Shown here one piece after another: positions 34,224 to 42,759 of a DNA stretch of 64,000 nucleotides. The notes under the pieces were generated by a model. It had not been told where the DNA came from. It saw only the letters and a program-made list of their open reading frames with translations, and made no database searches. Position 1 is the first letter of the stretch. Every line of letters begins with the position of its first letter. Made by a program: the position numbers and the translations under genes. This DNA is from JAHRAW01 sp965262585. Lineage in GTDB: Bacteria > Pseudomonadota > Gammaproteobacteria > Arenicellales > Poriferihabitantaceae. The DNA is taken from the NCBI GenBank assembly GCA_965262585.1, contig OZ253546.1, positions 1,178,001-1,242,000 of the forward strand. Reading direction: 5' to 3'.

Positions 34224-35303
34224 ATGAACCACGAATCCCTGATCCCGCAATCCAAACGCGCCCGCATCAAGAAATTGGCGGAGCGCGCCTGGGCGGTCGA
34301 TCATCCCGAACTGGATGCCGATGAAACCGAAGCGCTCAAGACTTCCATCAAACGCAAACTGAAGCAGCAAAACGCCGTGCTGGTGGTGCATTATTATGTC
34401 GACGGCGCGCTTCAAGACCTTGCCGATGAGACCGGCGGCTGCGTGTCCGACTCGCTGGAAATGGCGCGTTTTAGTTATCACCATGACGCCGATACCGTCA
34501 TCGTCGCCGGGGTACGCTTTATGGGGGAGACGGCCAAAATCTTGAGCCCGAACAAACGCATTTTGATGGTGGAGCGGGAAGCCGAATGCTCCCTCGACTT
34601 GGCTTGCCCGGCACTCGAGTTTTCGCAATTCTGCGACCAACATCCAGAGCGCACGGTGGTGGTTTACGCCAACACCAGCGCCGCCGTCAAGGCGCGGGCG
34701 GATTGGGTGGTCACCTCGTCAATCGCCCACAAGGTGGTCGAGCATCTCTGTGAGTCGGGCGAGAAAATAATCTGGGCACCGGATAAATACCTCGGCGACT
34801 ATGTGCAACAAAAGACCGGCGCCGATATGCTGCTGTGGCAGGCGTCCTGCGTGGTGCATGAGCAATTCAAAGCCGAAGCGTTGCAGGGATTGATGAAACA
34901 ACATCCCAACGCCAAGGTGCTGGTGCATCCTGAATCCCCACGGGAAGTGGTGGCACTTGCGGACGTGGTCGGTTCAACCAGTCAGATTATCCGCTCGGCG
35001 GCGGAGTTGGACGCCAACGAGTTTATCGTCGCCACCGAATCCGGCATCTTCCATAAAATGAAAGAAGCCGCGCCGGGGAAAAAGTTTTTCGAAGCGCCCA
35101 CCGCCGGTCAGGGCGCCACTTGCGAAAGTTGCGCCATCTGCCCGTGGATGAAAATGAACGACTTGCAACGCCTTGACAACATTCTCACCGTGGATAGCAA
35201 CATGAGTAGCAACGAAATCCTCATAGACGAATCCATTCGCAAGAAAGCCGAGCGCTCGATTCACCGTATGGTGGAATTCGGTCGGCAGCCATCCCAACAT
35301 TAA
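34224..35303 (+). CDS. nadA: Quinolinate synthase
   Basis: Condenses iminoaspartate with dihydroxyacetone phosphate to quinolinate in NAD synthesis; needs a 4Fe-4S cluster. 359 residues. Candidate cluster ligands: Cys122 (EAECSLDLACP), Cys209 (WQASCVVHEQF) and the C-terminal CESCAICPWMKMN (Cys300-306). Substrate motifs HYYVDGALQDLAD and GVRFMGETAKIL. nadB and nadC are not in the window. Upstream palindrome may regulate it. Confidence 0.96.
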   Translation: MNHESLIPQSKRARIKKLAERAWAVDHPELDADETEALKTSIKRKLKQQNAVLVVHYYVDGALQDLADETGGCVSDSLEMARFSYHHDADTVIVAGVRFMGETAKILSPNKRILMVEREAECSLDLACPALEFSQFCDQHPERTVVVYANTSAAVKARADWVVTSSIAHKVVEHLCESGEKIIWAPDKYLGDYVQQKTGADMLLWQASCVVHEQFKAEALQGLMKQHPNAKVLVHPESPREVVALADVVGSTSQIIRSAAELDANEFIVATESGIFHKMKEAAPGKKFFEAPTAGQGATCESCAICPWMKMNDLQRLDNILTVDSNMSSNEILIDESIRKKAERSIHRMVEFGRQPSQH

Positions 35304-35318
35304 CCACCCTACTCTGCC

Positions 35319-35678
35319 ATGAAATTCTACGCCGTTCGAATTTTCACCACTGACTGGGACCGCTCGGTAGATTTTTACCGGGAGACCATCGGCCTGCCTC
35401 TGACCTTTTCGGATCAGGCGTTTGCCTGGGCCGAGTTCGACTTGGGCGGTGCGCGGCTGGGGATTGAGGGGATGGAAGCCGGCGCAGCCCGGGCGGACGA
35501 ACTGGTCGGGCGGTTTGTCGGCGTCTCGCTCGCCGTTGATGACATCGATCTGATTTATTCGCAACTGGTCGACAAAGGCGTGGAGTTCACCGCGCCCCCG
35601 GAAAAACAACCGTGGGGCGGCACGCTGGCACATTTCAAAGACCCGGACGGCAACATCCTGACGCTGCTCGGGATGTGA
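35319..35678 (+). CDS. VOC superfamily (glyoxalase/bleomycin-resistance) protein
   Basis: 119 residues, 15 bases after nadA. Two beta-alpha-beta-beta-beta modules: TTDWDRSVDFYRETIGLPL near 10-28, and VDDIDLIYSQLVDKGVEF then LAHFKDPDGNILTLL near the end. The FKDPDGN motif carries the usual metal Glu/Asp region. Substrate unknown; co-transcription with nadA is likely. Confidence 0.9.
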   Translation: MKFYAVRIFTTDWDRSVDFYRETIGLPLTFSDQAFAWAEFDLGGARLGIEGMEAGAARADELVGRFVGVSLAVDDIDLIYSQLVDKGVEFTAPPEKQPWGGTLAHFKDPDGNILTLLGM

Positions 35679-35715
35679 TTGGTAACTACGCAATCACGAT
35701 TGGGCAAACGCACTT

Positions 35716-36696
35716 GTGAAAGCGATCTGGTTTGAACGAGCCGGCGACGCCGCCGAGGTCTTGATATACGGCGAACGCGAGCGGCCCATTGCTGGTGACG
35801 GCGAAGTGCTGGTGCGGTTGCGCGCTTCGGCGGTCAATCCCTCCGATGTAAAAAAACGCGCCGGGTTGCAACCGGCCGGCCTGAAAAACGGCTTCGTCAT
35901 CCCCCACAGCGACGGCGCCGGCGTGATTGAATCTGTCGGCGGCGGCGTCCCGGCGGCGCGGGTGGGCGAGCGGGTTTGGGTATATCAAGCCCAGTATCAA
36001 CGCCACCTCGGCACCGCTTCGGAATATGTCGCGGTGCCGGCGGAGCGCGCCGTGCCGCTGCCCGTGCAAGCCACCTTCGCTATCGGTGCGTGTCTGGGAA
36101 TCCCGCTGATGACCGCCCATCGCTGCGTGTTTGCCGACGGCGATGTCGGCGGCCAAACCATCCTCGTGAGCGGAGCCTCCGGGCGGGTCGGATTTTATGC
36201 GGCGCAGTTGGCAAAACTCGCCGGCGCACGGGTAATCGGCACCGCCGGCAGTGAAGCACGCTGCCGCATTGCCGAACAGGCCGGCTGCGATTTAGTGCTG
36301 AATTATCACCAAGACGATTTGATTGAATCGATAAAAAAATTCACCGGCGGCGTGGAGCGAATCATCGACGTTGAGTTCGGCATCAACGCCGCCATCAACG
36401 CGCAAATCCTCAACACCAACGGCGTCCTCGTCAGTTACGCCTCAAGCCAAGAGCCGCAACCGACAATCCCGTTCTATCCGCTGATGTTCAACAACATCCT
36501 GATCCGCCTGGTGCTGGTCTACAACATGCCAGAATCCGCCAAACGACTAGCCACCGCCGACATCACCGACTGGCTGGAAAACAACCGCCTAACCCACCGC
36601 CTCGCCGCCCCCCATCCCCTAGATCAAACCGCAGCAGCACACCGAGTAGTTGAAGAAGGTAGCGGAGACGGATGCGTGGTGGTTGAGATCGATTGA
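35716..36696 (+). CDS. Zinc-independent MDR oxidoreductase, NADPH:quinone reductase type
   Basis: 326 residues with GTG start at 35716. GroES-like N-terminal domain (VRLRASAVNPSDVKKRAG near 36-53, HSDGAGVIESVGGG near 65), then a Rossmann domain with LVSGASGRVGFYAAQLAKL near 151-169. The catalytic zinc Cys of alcohol dehydrogenases is absent, fitting the quinone oxidoreductase subgroup. Acts in the cytoplasm on quinones or other enones. Directly followed by a repeat cluster. Confidence 0.92.
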   Translation: MKAIWFERAGDAAEVLIYGERERPIAGDGEVLVRLRASAVNPSDVKKRAGLQPAGLKNGFVIPHSDGAGVIESVGGGVPAARVGERVWVYQAQYQRHLGTASEYVAVPAERAVPLPVQATFAIGACLGIPLMTAHRCVFADGDVGGQTILVSGASGRVGFYAAQLAKLAGARVIGTAGSEARCRIAEQAGCDLVLNYHQDDLIESIKKFTGGVERIIDVEFGINAAINAQILNTNGVLVSYASSQEPQPTIPFYPLMFNNILIRLVLVYNMPESAKRLATADITDWLENNRLTHRLAAPHPLDQTAAAHRVVEEGSGDGCVVVEID

Positions 36697-36707
36697 AAGG
36701 ACCGGCA

Positions 36708-37090
36708 CGGGGGCGCTGTCCCTACACTAGACTCGTCATTCTCGCGAAAGCGGGAATCCAGTACAACATGCCCGGCGACAGCCGCTCCTCGCCGTCATTC
36801 TCGTGCCCCCAATTCGTTATTCCCGCGACAGCGGGGATGACGAATTGGGGGACACGGGAATCCAGTACAACATGCCGGCGATAGCCGACTCCCTACGCCG
36901 TCATTCTCGCGAAAGCGGGAATCCAGTACAACATGTCCGGCGATAGCCGACTCATTATTGGCTTTCTGGATTCCCGATACGATGAAAAATATGGTCGCTG
37001 GCGCTCCCTATTTTTCTATCGTTCGAGAATGACGGCGGCTGGTGCTCCTTATTTTTCTATAGTTCGGGAATGACGAGGGGCGCCAGCCGC
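36708..37090. repeat. Interspersed repeat cluster 1
   Basis: This 440-base gap has no gene. It holds units ending CGGGAATCCAGTACAACATG, inverted-repeat pairs of the dRS3-like type ATTCCC...GGGAAT, a CACGGGGGCGCTGTCCCTAC segment (also at 62049-62070), one full copy of the 61-bp palindromic element (36970-37030) and a half copy (about 37037-37070). Confidence 0.9.
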
Positions 37091-37154
37091 TCCTTATCCG
37101 GGTATAATACCGACTACATCAAGCACGCGAAATTCTTTGGTGGGTGGAATCGGG

Positions 37155-38078
37155 ATGCATCAAACTGTCATTTACACTTTGTATAAATTCACCGCGCTTA
37201 ATAACCCGGAGCAGTTGCAGCCGGGGTTGTTGGCGGTGATGAAGGAGAACGGCGTGCGCGGTACGGTGTTGTTGGCGGGCGAGGGCATCAACGGCACCAT
37301 TTCCGGTGCGCGTGGCGGGGTTGATGCGGTGTTGGCATGGCTTGGCCGTCAACCGGGGCTTGGTGGCATCGAACCTACGGAATCGTTTGCCGCCGCCGTG
37401 CCCTTCAAGCGCGCCAAAGTCAAACTCAAGCAGGAAATCGTCACTCTGGGCGTGGCCGGTATCGATCCCGGTCAACCCGGCGAGCGCGTTGAGCCGAAGG
37501 ATTGGAATGCGTTGATTGATGACGACGATGTTCTGGTGGTGGATGTTCGCAATGAGTATGAAGTGAAAATCGGCTCGTTCGCGGGTGCGTTAAATCCTCA
37601 CACCACTAACTTTCGAGAATTTCCCGGCTTTGCCGACCAGCATCTGGGCGCGCACAAACATAAAAAAATTGCGATGTACTGCACCGGCGGCATCCGCTGC
37701 GAGAAGTCCACGGCTTATTTGAAGCAACGGGGGTTTGAGCGGGTGTTCCACTTGCAGGGCGGAATCTTGAAATATCTGGAATGCGTACCCGAAGATGAAT
37801 CGAGATGGCGCGGGGAGTGTTTTGTGTTCGACGATCGGGTCGCCGTCGACCATCAGTTAAACAAGGGCGGTTACGATCAATGCCACGCCTGCCGCTCGCC
37901 GATTTCCGAAGCCGACAAGCGCAGCGCAAAGTACATTCCCGGCGCCGGCTGCCCGCATTGCCATGACCGGCTGTCGGCCACCGACCGGGCGCGCTTTTTG
38001 CAGCGACAAAAGCAGGTTGGTCTGGCCGCCGAGCGGGGCACGGTTCACATTGGTCCCCAAGCCATGAGCGAGCGATAA
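37155..38078 (+). CDS. trhO: tRNA uridine(34) hydroxylase, rhodanese family
   Basis: Forms 5-hydroxyuridine at tRNA position 34. 307 residues from ATG 37155; GTG 37137 would add six. N-terminal acylphosphatase-like UPF0176 domain (VRGTVLLAGEGINGTISG near 40), rhodanese domain about 115-215 with VVDVRNEYEVKIGSFAGALNP, catalytic Cys176 in MYCTGGIRCEKSTAYL, then C-terminal cysteines (CHACRSPIS, GCPHCHD) typical for the family. Confidence 0.95.
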   Translation: MHQTVIYTLYKFTALNNPEQLQPGLLAVMKENGVRGTVLLAGEGINGTISGARGGVDAVLAWLGRQPGLGGIEPTESFAAAVPFKRAKVKLKQEIVTLGVAGIDPGQPGERVEPKDWNALIDDDDVLVVDVRNEYEVKIGSFAGALNPHTTNFREFPGFADQHLGAHKHKKIAMYCTGGIRCEKSTAYLKQRGFERVFHLQGGILKYLECVPEDESRWRGECFVFDDRVAVDHQLNKGGYDQCHACRSPISEADKRSAKYIPGAGCPHCHDRLSATDRARFLQRQKQVGLAAERGTVHIGPQAMSER

Positions 38079-38082
38079 ATCT

Positions 38083-38973
38083 TTACCGCGACCCGGGCTG
38101 TTCTGGTTTCCCCGGCATCAGAATCAAGGCGACTCCGAACAATACCACCGCGCCGCCCACGAACACCCGAACTACGGGAATTTCGTGCAGCCAGAACCAC
38201 GCCATGATGGTGACAAACACCGGCTGCAAAAATAAAAAACTGGCGACGATCCCGGCTGGCAGTTTCGACAACGCATAAAACCACAGCAAAAAACCGATGC
38301 CGCTGGAAAACACGCCCATCACGGCAATGGATAACAGCGCATCCGGCGGTGCGTTCAATGCCGCATCCACCGCTTGTGGAAACCAATACAGCAACGGCAG
38401 GGTGCCGGCGATGCTGGTGCAGGCGGTCAGCGACAACGGCGAGTAGCGGGGGGAAAAGAATTTCTGAAAGACGAAGTAAATGGAAATCGACAACACCGCG
38501 ATAATCAACATGAGGTAACCGGTTAACTCGCCCTCGGCGCCCTTCCCCAGGGCGATTAGCACGACCCCGGCGAGGCTGATGCCAATTCCGCTCCAAGCCA
38601 TTTTGGATAGTTTTTCCCGCAGGAACATGCGCGCCAGCAGGCTGACGAAAACCGGGTTGGCGGCGATGATCATGGATGCGGCACCGGCTGCAACCCGCCC
38701 GACTCCGTGCACAAACAACAGTTGATAAATGGTAATTCCCAGCACACCCAGCAAAAAAATCAGCGGCACATCACGCCACTTCGGCGGCGGGAACAAGCCC
38801 AGGGCGAATAAACTAAAGTAAAACACGCAGGCCACCAGATAGCGCAACAGCACCACCTGTTCGGCGCTGAAATAGGGCAATACGACTTTGCTCGCCGGAA
38901 ACGCAAAAGCCCACAGCAGCACGGTTGCGAGCGCCGCCAAAAGCGGCTTTTTTCGGGAAGCCATGGTCGTCAT
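38083..38973 (-). CDS. DMT superfamily EamA transporter
   Basis: 296 residues, ten predicted helices in two EamA repeats. First repeat: LLAALATVLLWAFAFPASKVVLPYF near 8-32 and FLLGVLGITIYQLLF near 73; second: GYLMLIIAVLSISIYFVFQKFFS near 151 and a closing VGGAVVLFGVALIL near 272. Drug/metabolite exporter of unknown substrate in the cytoplasmic membrane. Convergent with trhO (4 bases apart). Confidence 0.93.
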   Translation of the reverse strand: MTTMASRKKPLLAALATVLLWAFAFPASKVVLPYFSAEQVVLLRYLVACVFYFSLFALGLFPPPKWRDVPLIFLLGVLGITIYQLLFVHGVGRVAAGAASMIIAANPVFVSLLARMFLREKLSKMAWSGIGISLAGVVLIALGKGAEGELTGYLMLIIAVLSISIYFVFQKFFSPRYSPLSLTACTSIAGTLPLLYWFPQAVDAALNAPPDALLSIAVMGVFSSGIGFLLWFYALSKLPAGIVASFLFLQPVFVTIMAWFWLHEIPVVRVFVGGAVVLFGVALILMPGKPEQPGSR

Positions 38974-39180
38974 CGGTTTATCGTGGGTGGTAAGTTGCGG
39001 AGGACATAAAGAGCGCGTAAAAAGATAAAGTTTATGGGTGGCGAATTATAGTCACGCTTCGCGGCCAAAAAATGGCAAATTTCGGCACTCGTGCTTGCCA
39101 CAGGCCCGCGCAGGAAAACTCCGCATGGCGAGCGATTTTCGCCGTGCATTCACCGCAAATGGCGCGATAATATCGGTTCA

Positions 39181-40419
39181 ATGAAAGACCCTGCGGATAA
39201 TCTCGAAACATACCTGGTTGGCGGTGCGGTGCGCGACCGGCTGCTCGGCCTCGAGGTGCAGGACCGCGATTGGGTGGTGGTCGGCGCGACTGCGGATCAT
39301 CTGCTCGCGCTGGGGTTCAAGCCGGTGGGAGACGACTTCCCGGTATTTCTACACCCGCATAACGGCGAGCAATACGCCCTCGCCCGGCGCGAACGCAAAA
39401 CCGCAAAAGGCTACCGAGGTTTCGACATCATCAGCGACCCGGACATCACTTTGGAACAAGATTTGCAGCGGCGCGACTTGACCTTAAACGCCATAGCCAT
39501 GGACTCCACGGGAAACTTCATCGACCCGTTTGACGGCGTCGGCGACATCGAGCGGCGGACTTTGAAACATGTCTCCCCGGCGTTCAGCGAAGACCCGGTG
39601 CGGGTGCTGCGGGTGGCGCGTTTCAAAGCCAGATTCCACAAAATGGGTTTCAGCGTGAACCCCGCCACGCGGGCGTTGATGGCGCGGATGGTCTGTGACG
39701 GTGAAGTCGATGCGCTGCAGCCGGAGCGAGTGTGGAAGGAGTTGCACGGCGCCCTTTGTGAAACTGGAACGGCGCGTTTTATCGAGGAACTGCGCGAATG
39801 CGGGGCACTGGCGAGAGTCCTGCCGGAAGTCGATGCGCTGTTTGGCGTGCCGCAAACGGCGCACTATCACCCCGAAATCGACACCGGCATTCATATTCTG
39901 CTGGCGCTGGATGCGGCGCATCGGATAAGCGATGACCCACGGGTGATTTTCGCCGTGCTGGTCCACGACTTGGGAAAAGCGCTGACCGCCACGGATGCGC
40001 TGCCACAACACCGTGGCCACGAAAAATCCGGGCTGCGACCGGTGGAGGCGGTGTGCAAGCGGCTGCGGGTGCCCGAAAAATACCGCAAACTGGCGCTGCG
40101 GGTATGCGAATATCACCTGCACCACCACCGCATGGCGACGCTCCGACCGTCTACGGTGCTGACCCTGCTGGAACAGTTGGACGGCTTTCGGCAGACCGAA
40201 AATGTCGAGTTGTTTAGCCTGTGCTGCATCGCCGATCTGCGCGGACGAACCGGCCACGAAGACGCCCCTTGCACGCAGGCGGATTTGTTGCGGCGTTACC
40301 ATGCCGCCGCCCTGTCGGTGAACGCCGCCGCCATCGCCGCCACATGTCCGAACGGCGAGAAAATCAAAAAAGAAATCCGCCGCCATCGGATTGCCGCTAT
40401 TGGTGATGTTGAGAAGTAA
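39181..40419 (+). CDS. cca: CCA-adding tRNA nucleotidyltransferase
   Basis: 412 residues from ATG 39181, the same length as E. coli Cca; an upstream in-frame start at 39091 adds unconserved residues. Class II enzyme: LVGGAVRD at 12-19, catalytic DRD at 28-30, RRDLTLNAIAMD near 98, and an HD phosphohydrolase domain with LVHDLGKALT near 260. Builds or repairs the 3' CCA of tRNAs. Relevant here because the intron-bearing tRNA-Thr(UGU) gene lacks a full encoded CCA. Confidence 0.97.
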   Translation: MKDPADNLETYLVGGAVRDRLLGLEVQDRDWVVVGATADHLLALGFKPVGDDFPVFLHPHNGEQYALARRERKTAKGYRGFDIISDPDITLEQDLQRRDLTLNAIAMDSTGNFIDPFDGVGDIERRTLKHVSPAFSEDPVRVLRVARFKARFHKMGFSVNPATRALMARMVCDGEVDALQPERVWKELHGALCETGTARFIEELRECGALARVLPEVDALFGVPQTAHYHPEIDTGIHILLALDAAHRISDDPRVIFAVLVHDLGKALTATDALPQHRGHEKSGLRPVEAVCKRLRVPEKYRKLALRVCEYHLHHHRMATLRPSTVLTLLEQLDGFRQTENVELFSLCCIADLRGRTGHEDAPCTQADLLRRYHAAALSVNAAAIAATCPNGEKIKKEIRRHRIAAIGDVEK

Positions 40420-40430
40420 GTAGAGGGATT

Positions 40431-40455
40431 GCGGTTGCGCTAGGCGCGGGGGGCG
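40431..40455. repeat. Copy of the GTTGCGCTAGGCGCGG repeat
   Basis: GCGGTTGCGCTAGGCGCGGG lies across the stop codon of the small HTH gene; the same word is at 25445-25460 and, reversed, at about 46509-46527 beside a repeat cluster. Confidence 0.7.
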
Positions 40456-40703
40456 TTGCGCGCTGACCGCTTTGGTTTGGCGCCTCGGCGGCGGGGTATT
40501 AGGCCATCAACACCGGAGTCGTTGAAGCGGTGGTAATACTTGAAGAAGGTTTGTCGGTTGATATTGTGCGCTCGGTACAGGTCGCCGGCGAAGCGATATT
40601 TGGGATGTTTTTTGGCTTTGACGAGTTCGTATTCACTGATCAAAAACTGCCAGTTGCTGAGGTAATTTCGGTGTAGTGTTTGGTCTTGGGAATTGTCGCT
40701 CAT
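40440..40703 (-). CDS. Small helix-turn-helix protein (transposase-like N-terminal domain)
   Basis: 87 residues with a good GGAGG five bases before ATG 40703. HTH about 35-75: FAGDLYRAHNINRQTFFKYYHRFNDSGVDGLIPRRRG, shown in part; this is the HTH of many integrase/transposase families and of stand-alone relatives. No catalytic domain follows. The C-terminus is basic and its last codons derive from the GTTGCGCTAGG repeat, so the gene may be a truncated transposase whose end was replaced. Convergent with cca, divergent from dprA. Confidence 0.75.
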   Translation of the reverse strand: MSDNSQDQTLHRNYLSNWQFLISEYELVKAKKHPKYRFAGDLYRAHNINRQTFFKYYHRFNDSGVDGLIPRRRGAKPKRSARNAPRA

Positions 40704-40861
40704 TACTGCCTCCGGGGGTTGTTGGGGGATTACCAGTTATGTCATCGATTTACTGGATTTTACAACCCCGGCAAAAGGAATGGCTTGACCTTGGGAGGAA
40801 ATGGGGCGACACTTGGTGGGTTGCAGGCGATGCTTGCAACTCAACCAACAAGGAAAACACA

Positions 40862-41956
40862 ATGTCAAAGGAATGGCTTCAACTTAGTTACATAAAAGGG
40901 CTGACCGTCGCCGCCAAGCGTCGATTGGTGACCGTGCTGGGTTCGCCCGGGGCGGTCTTGCGGGCTGACGCCGCCACCCTCGTTGGGCTGCTTGGCGAGG
41001 CGCGCATCACGCGGCGGGTGCCGAAGATGACTCGCCCTAATGTCGATGACGATCTCGCGGTTCTGGAGCGTATCGGCGGCGGCTTTGTGGGCTTCAACGA
41101 TCCTGACTTTCCGCCGTTGCTCAACCACATCGATTCCGCGCCCCTCGGCTTGTTTGTGCTGGGCGACCGCTCGTTGTTGAGTAGCCCGCAACTGGCCATG
41201 GTCGGCAGCCGCAAGCCTACCCCGTCGGGACGCCGAACCACTCAGCAATTCGCCGCCGAACTGGGCACGCTGGGCCTGACCATCACCAGCGGCATGGCCC
41301 TGGGGATCGACTACTGCGCCCATCGCGGCTGCCTCGACGCCGGTGGCAAAACCATCGCCGTAACCGCCACCGGCATTGACGTCGCGTATCCCTCGGTCAA
41401 CCGTCCGCTATACCGGGAAATCGTGGAAAACGGGCTGATCGTCTCCGAATATCCGCCGGGCGCGCCGCCCAAACGCGAACATTTTCCCCGCCGAAACCGC
41501 ATCATCAGCGGCCTCTCCCTGGGCACGCTGGTGGTGGAGGCCGGCATTCCCAGCGGCAGCCTGATCACCGCAAGGCTTGCCGGGGAGCAGGGACGGGAGG
41601 TGTTTGCCGTGCCCGGTTCCATCCATGTACCGGTCAGCCGTGGCTGCCATTACCTACTGCGACAAGGAGCCAAACTGGTGGAAACCAGCAACGACATCCT
41701 CGAAGAAATCGGGCAATTCTTCGCCCCGCAACCGGCAAATGGCGACGCCGTTCCAGCGGCACCGGCATCGGCACCCGAACCGGACGGGGAACTCGGACAA
41801 CTATACCGCCTCATCGACTATACGCCCGCCGCCATGGACCAACTAATCCGGCAAAGCGGATTGACGGCGGACAAAGTTTCATACATTCTAACGGAACTGG
41901 AAATCCGAGGGCTGATTGCCCCATCCGCCGGAGGCTATCAGCGACTGCCGCAATGA
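40862..41956 (+). CDS. dprA: DNA-processing protein DprA (Smf)
   Basis: 364 residues from ATG 40862 (AAGGA upstream). Loads RecA on incoming single-stranded DNA in transformation. Rossmann-type DprA domain about 70-290: MVGSRKPTPSGRR, GLTITSGMALGIDYCAHRG, TATGIDVAYPSVNRPLY, EYPPGAPPKREHFPRRNRIISGLS and GLAGEQGREVFAVPGS-like stretch. C-terminal winged helix about 300-362 (MDQLIRQSGLTADKVSYIL). The 3' end has a degraded duplicate immediately downstream. topA and smg follow, the usual gammaproteobacterial dprA-smg-topA order. Confidence 0.96.
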   Translation: MSKEWLQLSYIKGLTVAAKRRLVTVLGSPGAVLRADAATLVGLLGEARITRRVPKMTRPNVDDDLAVLERIGGGFVGFNDPDFPPLLNHIDSAPLGLFVLGDRSLLSSPQLAMVGSRKPTPSGRRTTQQFAAELGTLGLTITSGMALGIDYCAHRGCLDAGGKTIAVTATGIDVAYPSVNRPLYREIVENGLIVSEYPPGAPPKREHFPRRNRIISGLSLGTLVVEAGIPSGSLITARLAGEQGREVFAVPGSIHVPVSRGCHYLLRQGAKLVETSNDILEEIGQFFAPQPANGDAVPAAPASAPEPDGELGQLYRLIDYTPAAMDQLIRQSGLTADKVSYILTELEIRGLIAPSAGGYQRLPQ

Positions 41957-41987
41957 CCCCAGCGGCTTTTTTATTGGCGCCCCCTAT

Positions 41988-42042
41988 ATTGACTTGCCAT
42001 TGACTTGCCATTGATTTGCCACCGACTTGCCACCGACTTGCC
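41988..42042. repeat. 11-bp tandem repeat, five units
   Basis: ATTGACTTGCC x2, ATTGATTTGCC, ACCGACTTGCC x2, exactly head to tail between dprA and the duplicated dprA fragment. Confidence 0.93.
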
Positions 42043-42045
42043 CCG

Positions 42046-42176
42046 CCGACCTAGGCCAATAAATCCGGCAAAGCGGATTGACGGCGGGCAAAGTTTCATA
42101 CATCCTAAGGGAATTGGAAATCCGAGGCTGATTGCCGCTACCGTTGGGGCTATCAACGACTGCCGTGGCTTTTTTA
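42046..42176 (+). pseudogene. Degenerate duplicate of the dprA 3' end
   Basis: About 130 bases closely resemble 41832-41974 of dprA: AATCCGGCAAAGCGGATTGA, then CAAAGTTTCATACAT, GAAATCCGAGG, CTGATTGCC, GGCTATCA and CGACTGCCG, in the same order, followed by GGCTTTTTTAT after each. Small indels break the frame. It is a non-coding relic of a local duplication. Confidence 0.9.
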
Positions 42177-42230
42177 TCGATCTAGTTTTATCGACTTGGC
42201 CTACTGACCTCAACCACCGACCTTACCTCA

Positions 42231-42713
42231 ATGAAAGAAAATGTGCTCGATGTTCTCATCTACCTGTTTGAGAACTACATGTTTGACGAAGAAGAACACG
42301 AACCCGACCAGGAAACCCTGGCTCAGGAACTCAGTCAGGCCGGGTTTGAACACGGCATGATCGACCGCGCCTTCGACTGGCTGGAGAACCTTGCGCAACT
42401 GTGCGAGCAGAACGCCGCCGAGCCGGCCGCCGCCAATCAGGATGCGCTGCGCCACTACACCGCCGCCGAAGCCGAGCGCCTTGGCATCGAAGCCCAGGGC
42501 CTGTTGCTCAACCTTGAACAGTGCGGCGTGCTGGTTCCGGCATCCCGGGAAATGGTCATCAACCAACTCATGGAACTGGGCGTGGACAGCATCGACATTG
42601 ACCACTTGAAGTGGGTGATCCTCATGGTGCTGAGCAATTATTACGAAGGCGAGGGAATTTCCGAACTGACCGAATCGCTAGTCTTGGACGGCTTGCATAC
42701 CTGCGTCCACTAA
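42231..42713 (+). CDS. smg: Smg family protein (DUF494)
   Basis: 160 residues (E. coli Smg about 157). All-helical protein of unknown function, conserved between dprA and topA in gammaproteobacteria and beta-proteobacteria. Hallmarks: MKENVLDVLIYLFENYM at the start, LSQAGFEHGMIDRAFDWL near 40, YTAAEAERLGIEAQGLLLNLEQCGVL near 80, and IDHLKWVILMVLSNYYE near 123. Confidence 0.96.
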   Translation: MKENVLDVLIYLFENYMFDEEEHEPDQETLAQELSQAGFEHGMIDRAFDWLENLAQLCEQNAAEPAAANQDALRHYTAAEAERLGIEAQGLLLNLEQCGVLVPASREMVINQLMELGVDSIDIDHLKWVILMVLSNYYEGEGISELTESLVLDGLHTCVH

Positions 42714-42759
42714 GCGACATCGGCAAACAGACTTCCGAGTAAACCTCCGAGTAAATCTC

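Noticed and set aside
40676..40861. Longer N-terminus for DprA
   Set aside because: The extra 62 residues are not DprA-like and overlap the divergent HTH gene's ribosome site; ATG 40862 has its own AAGGA.
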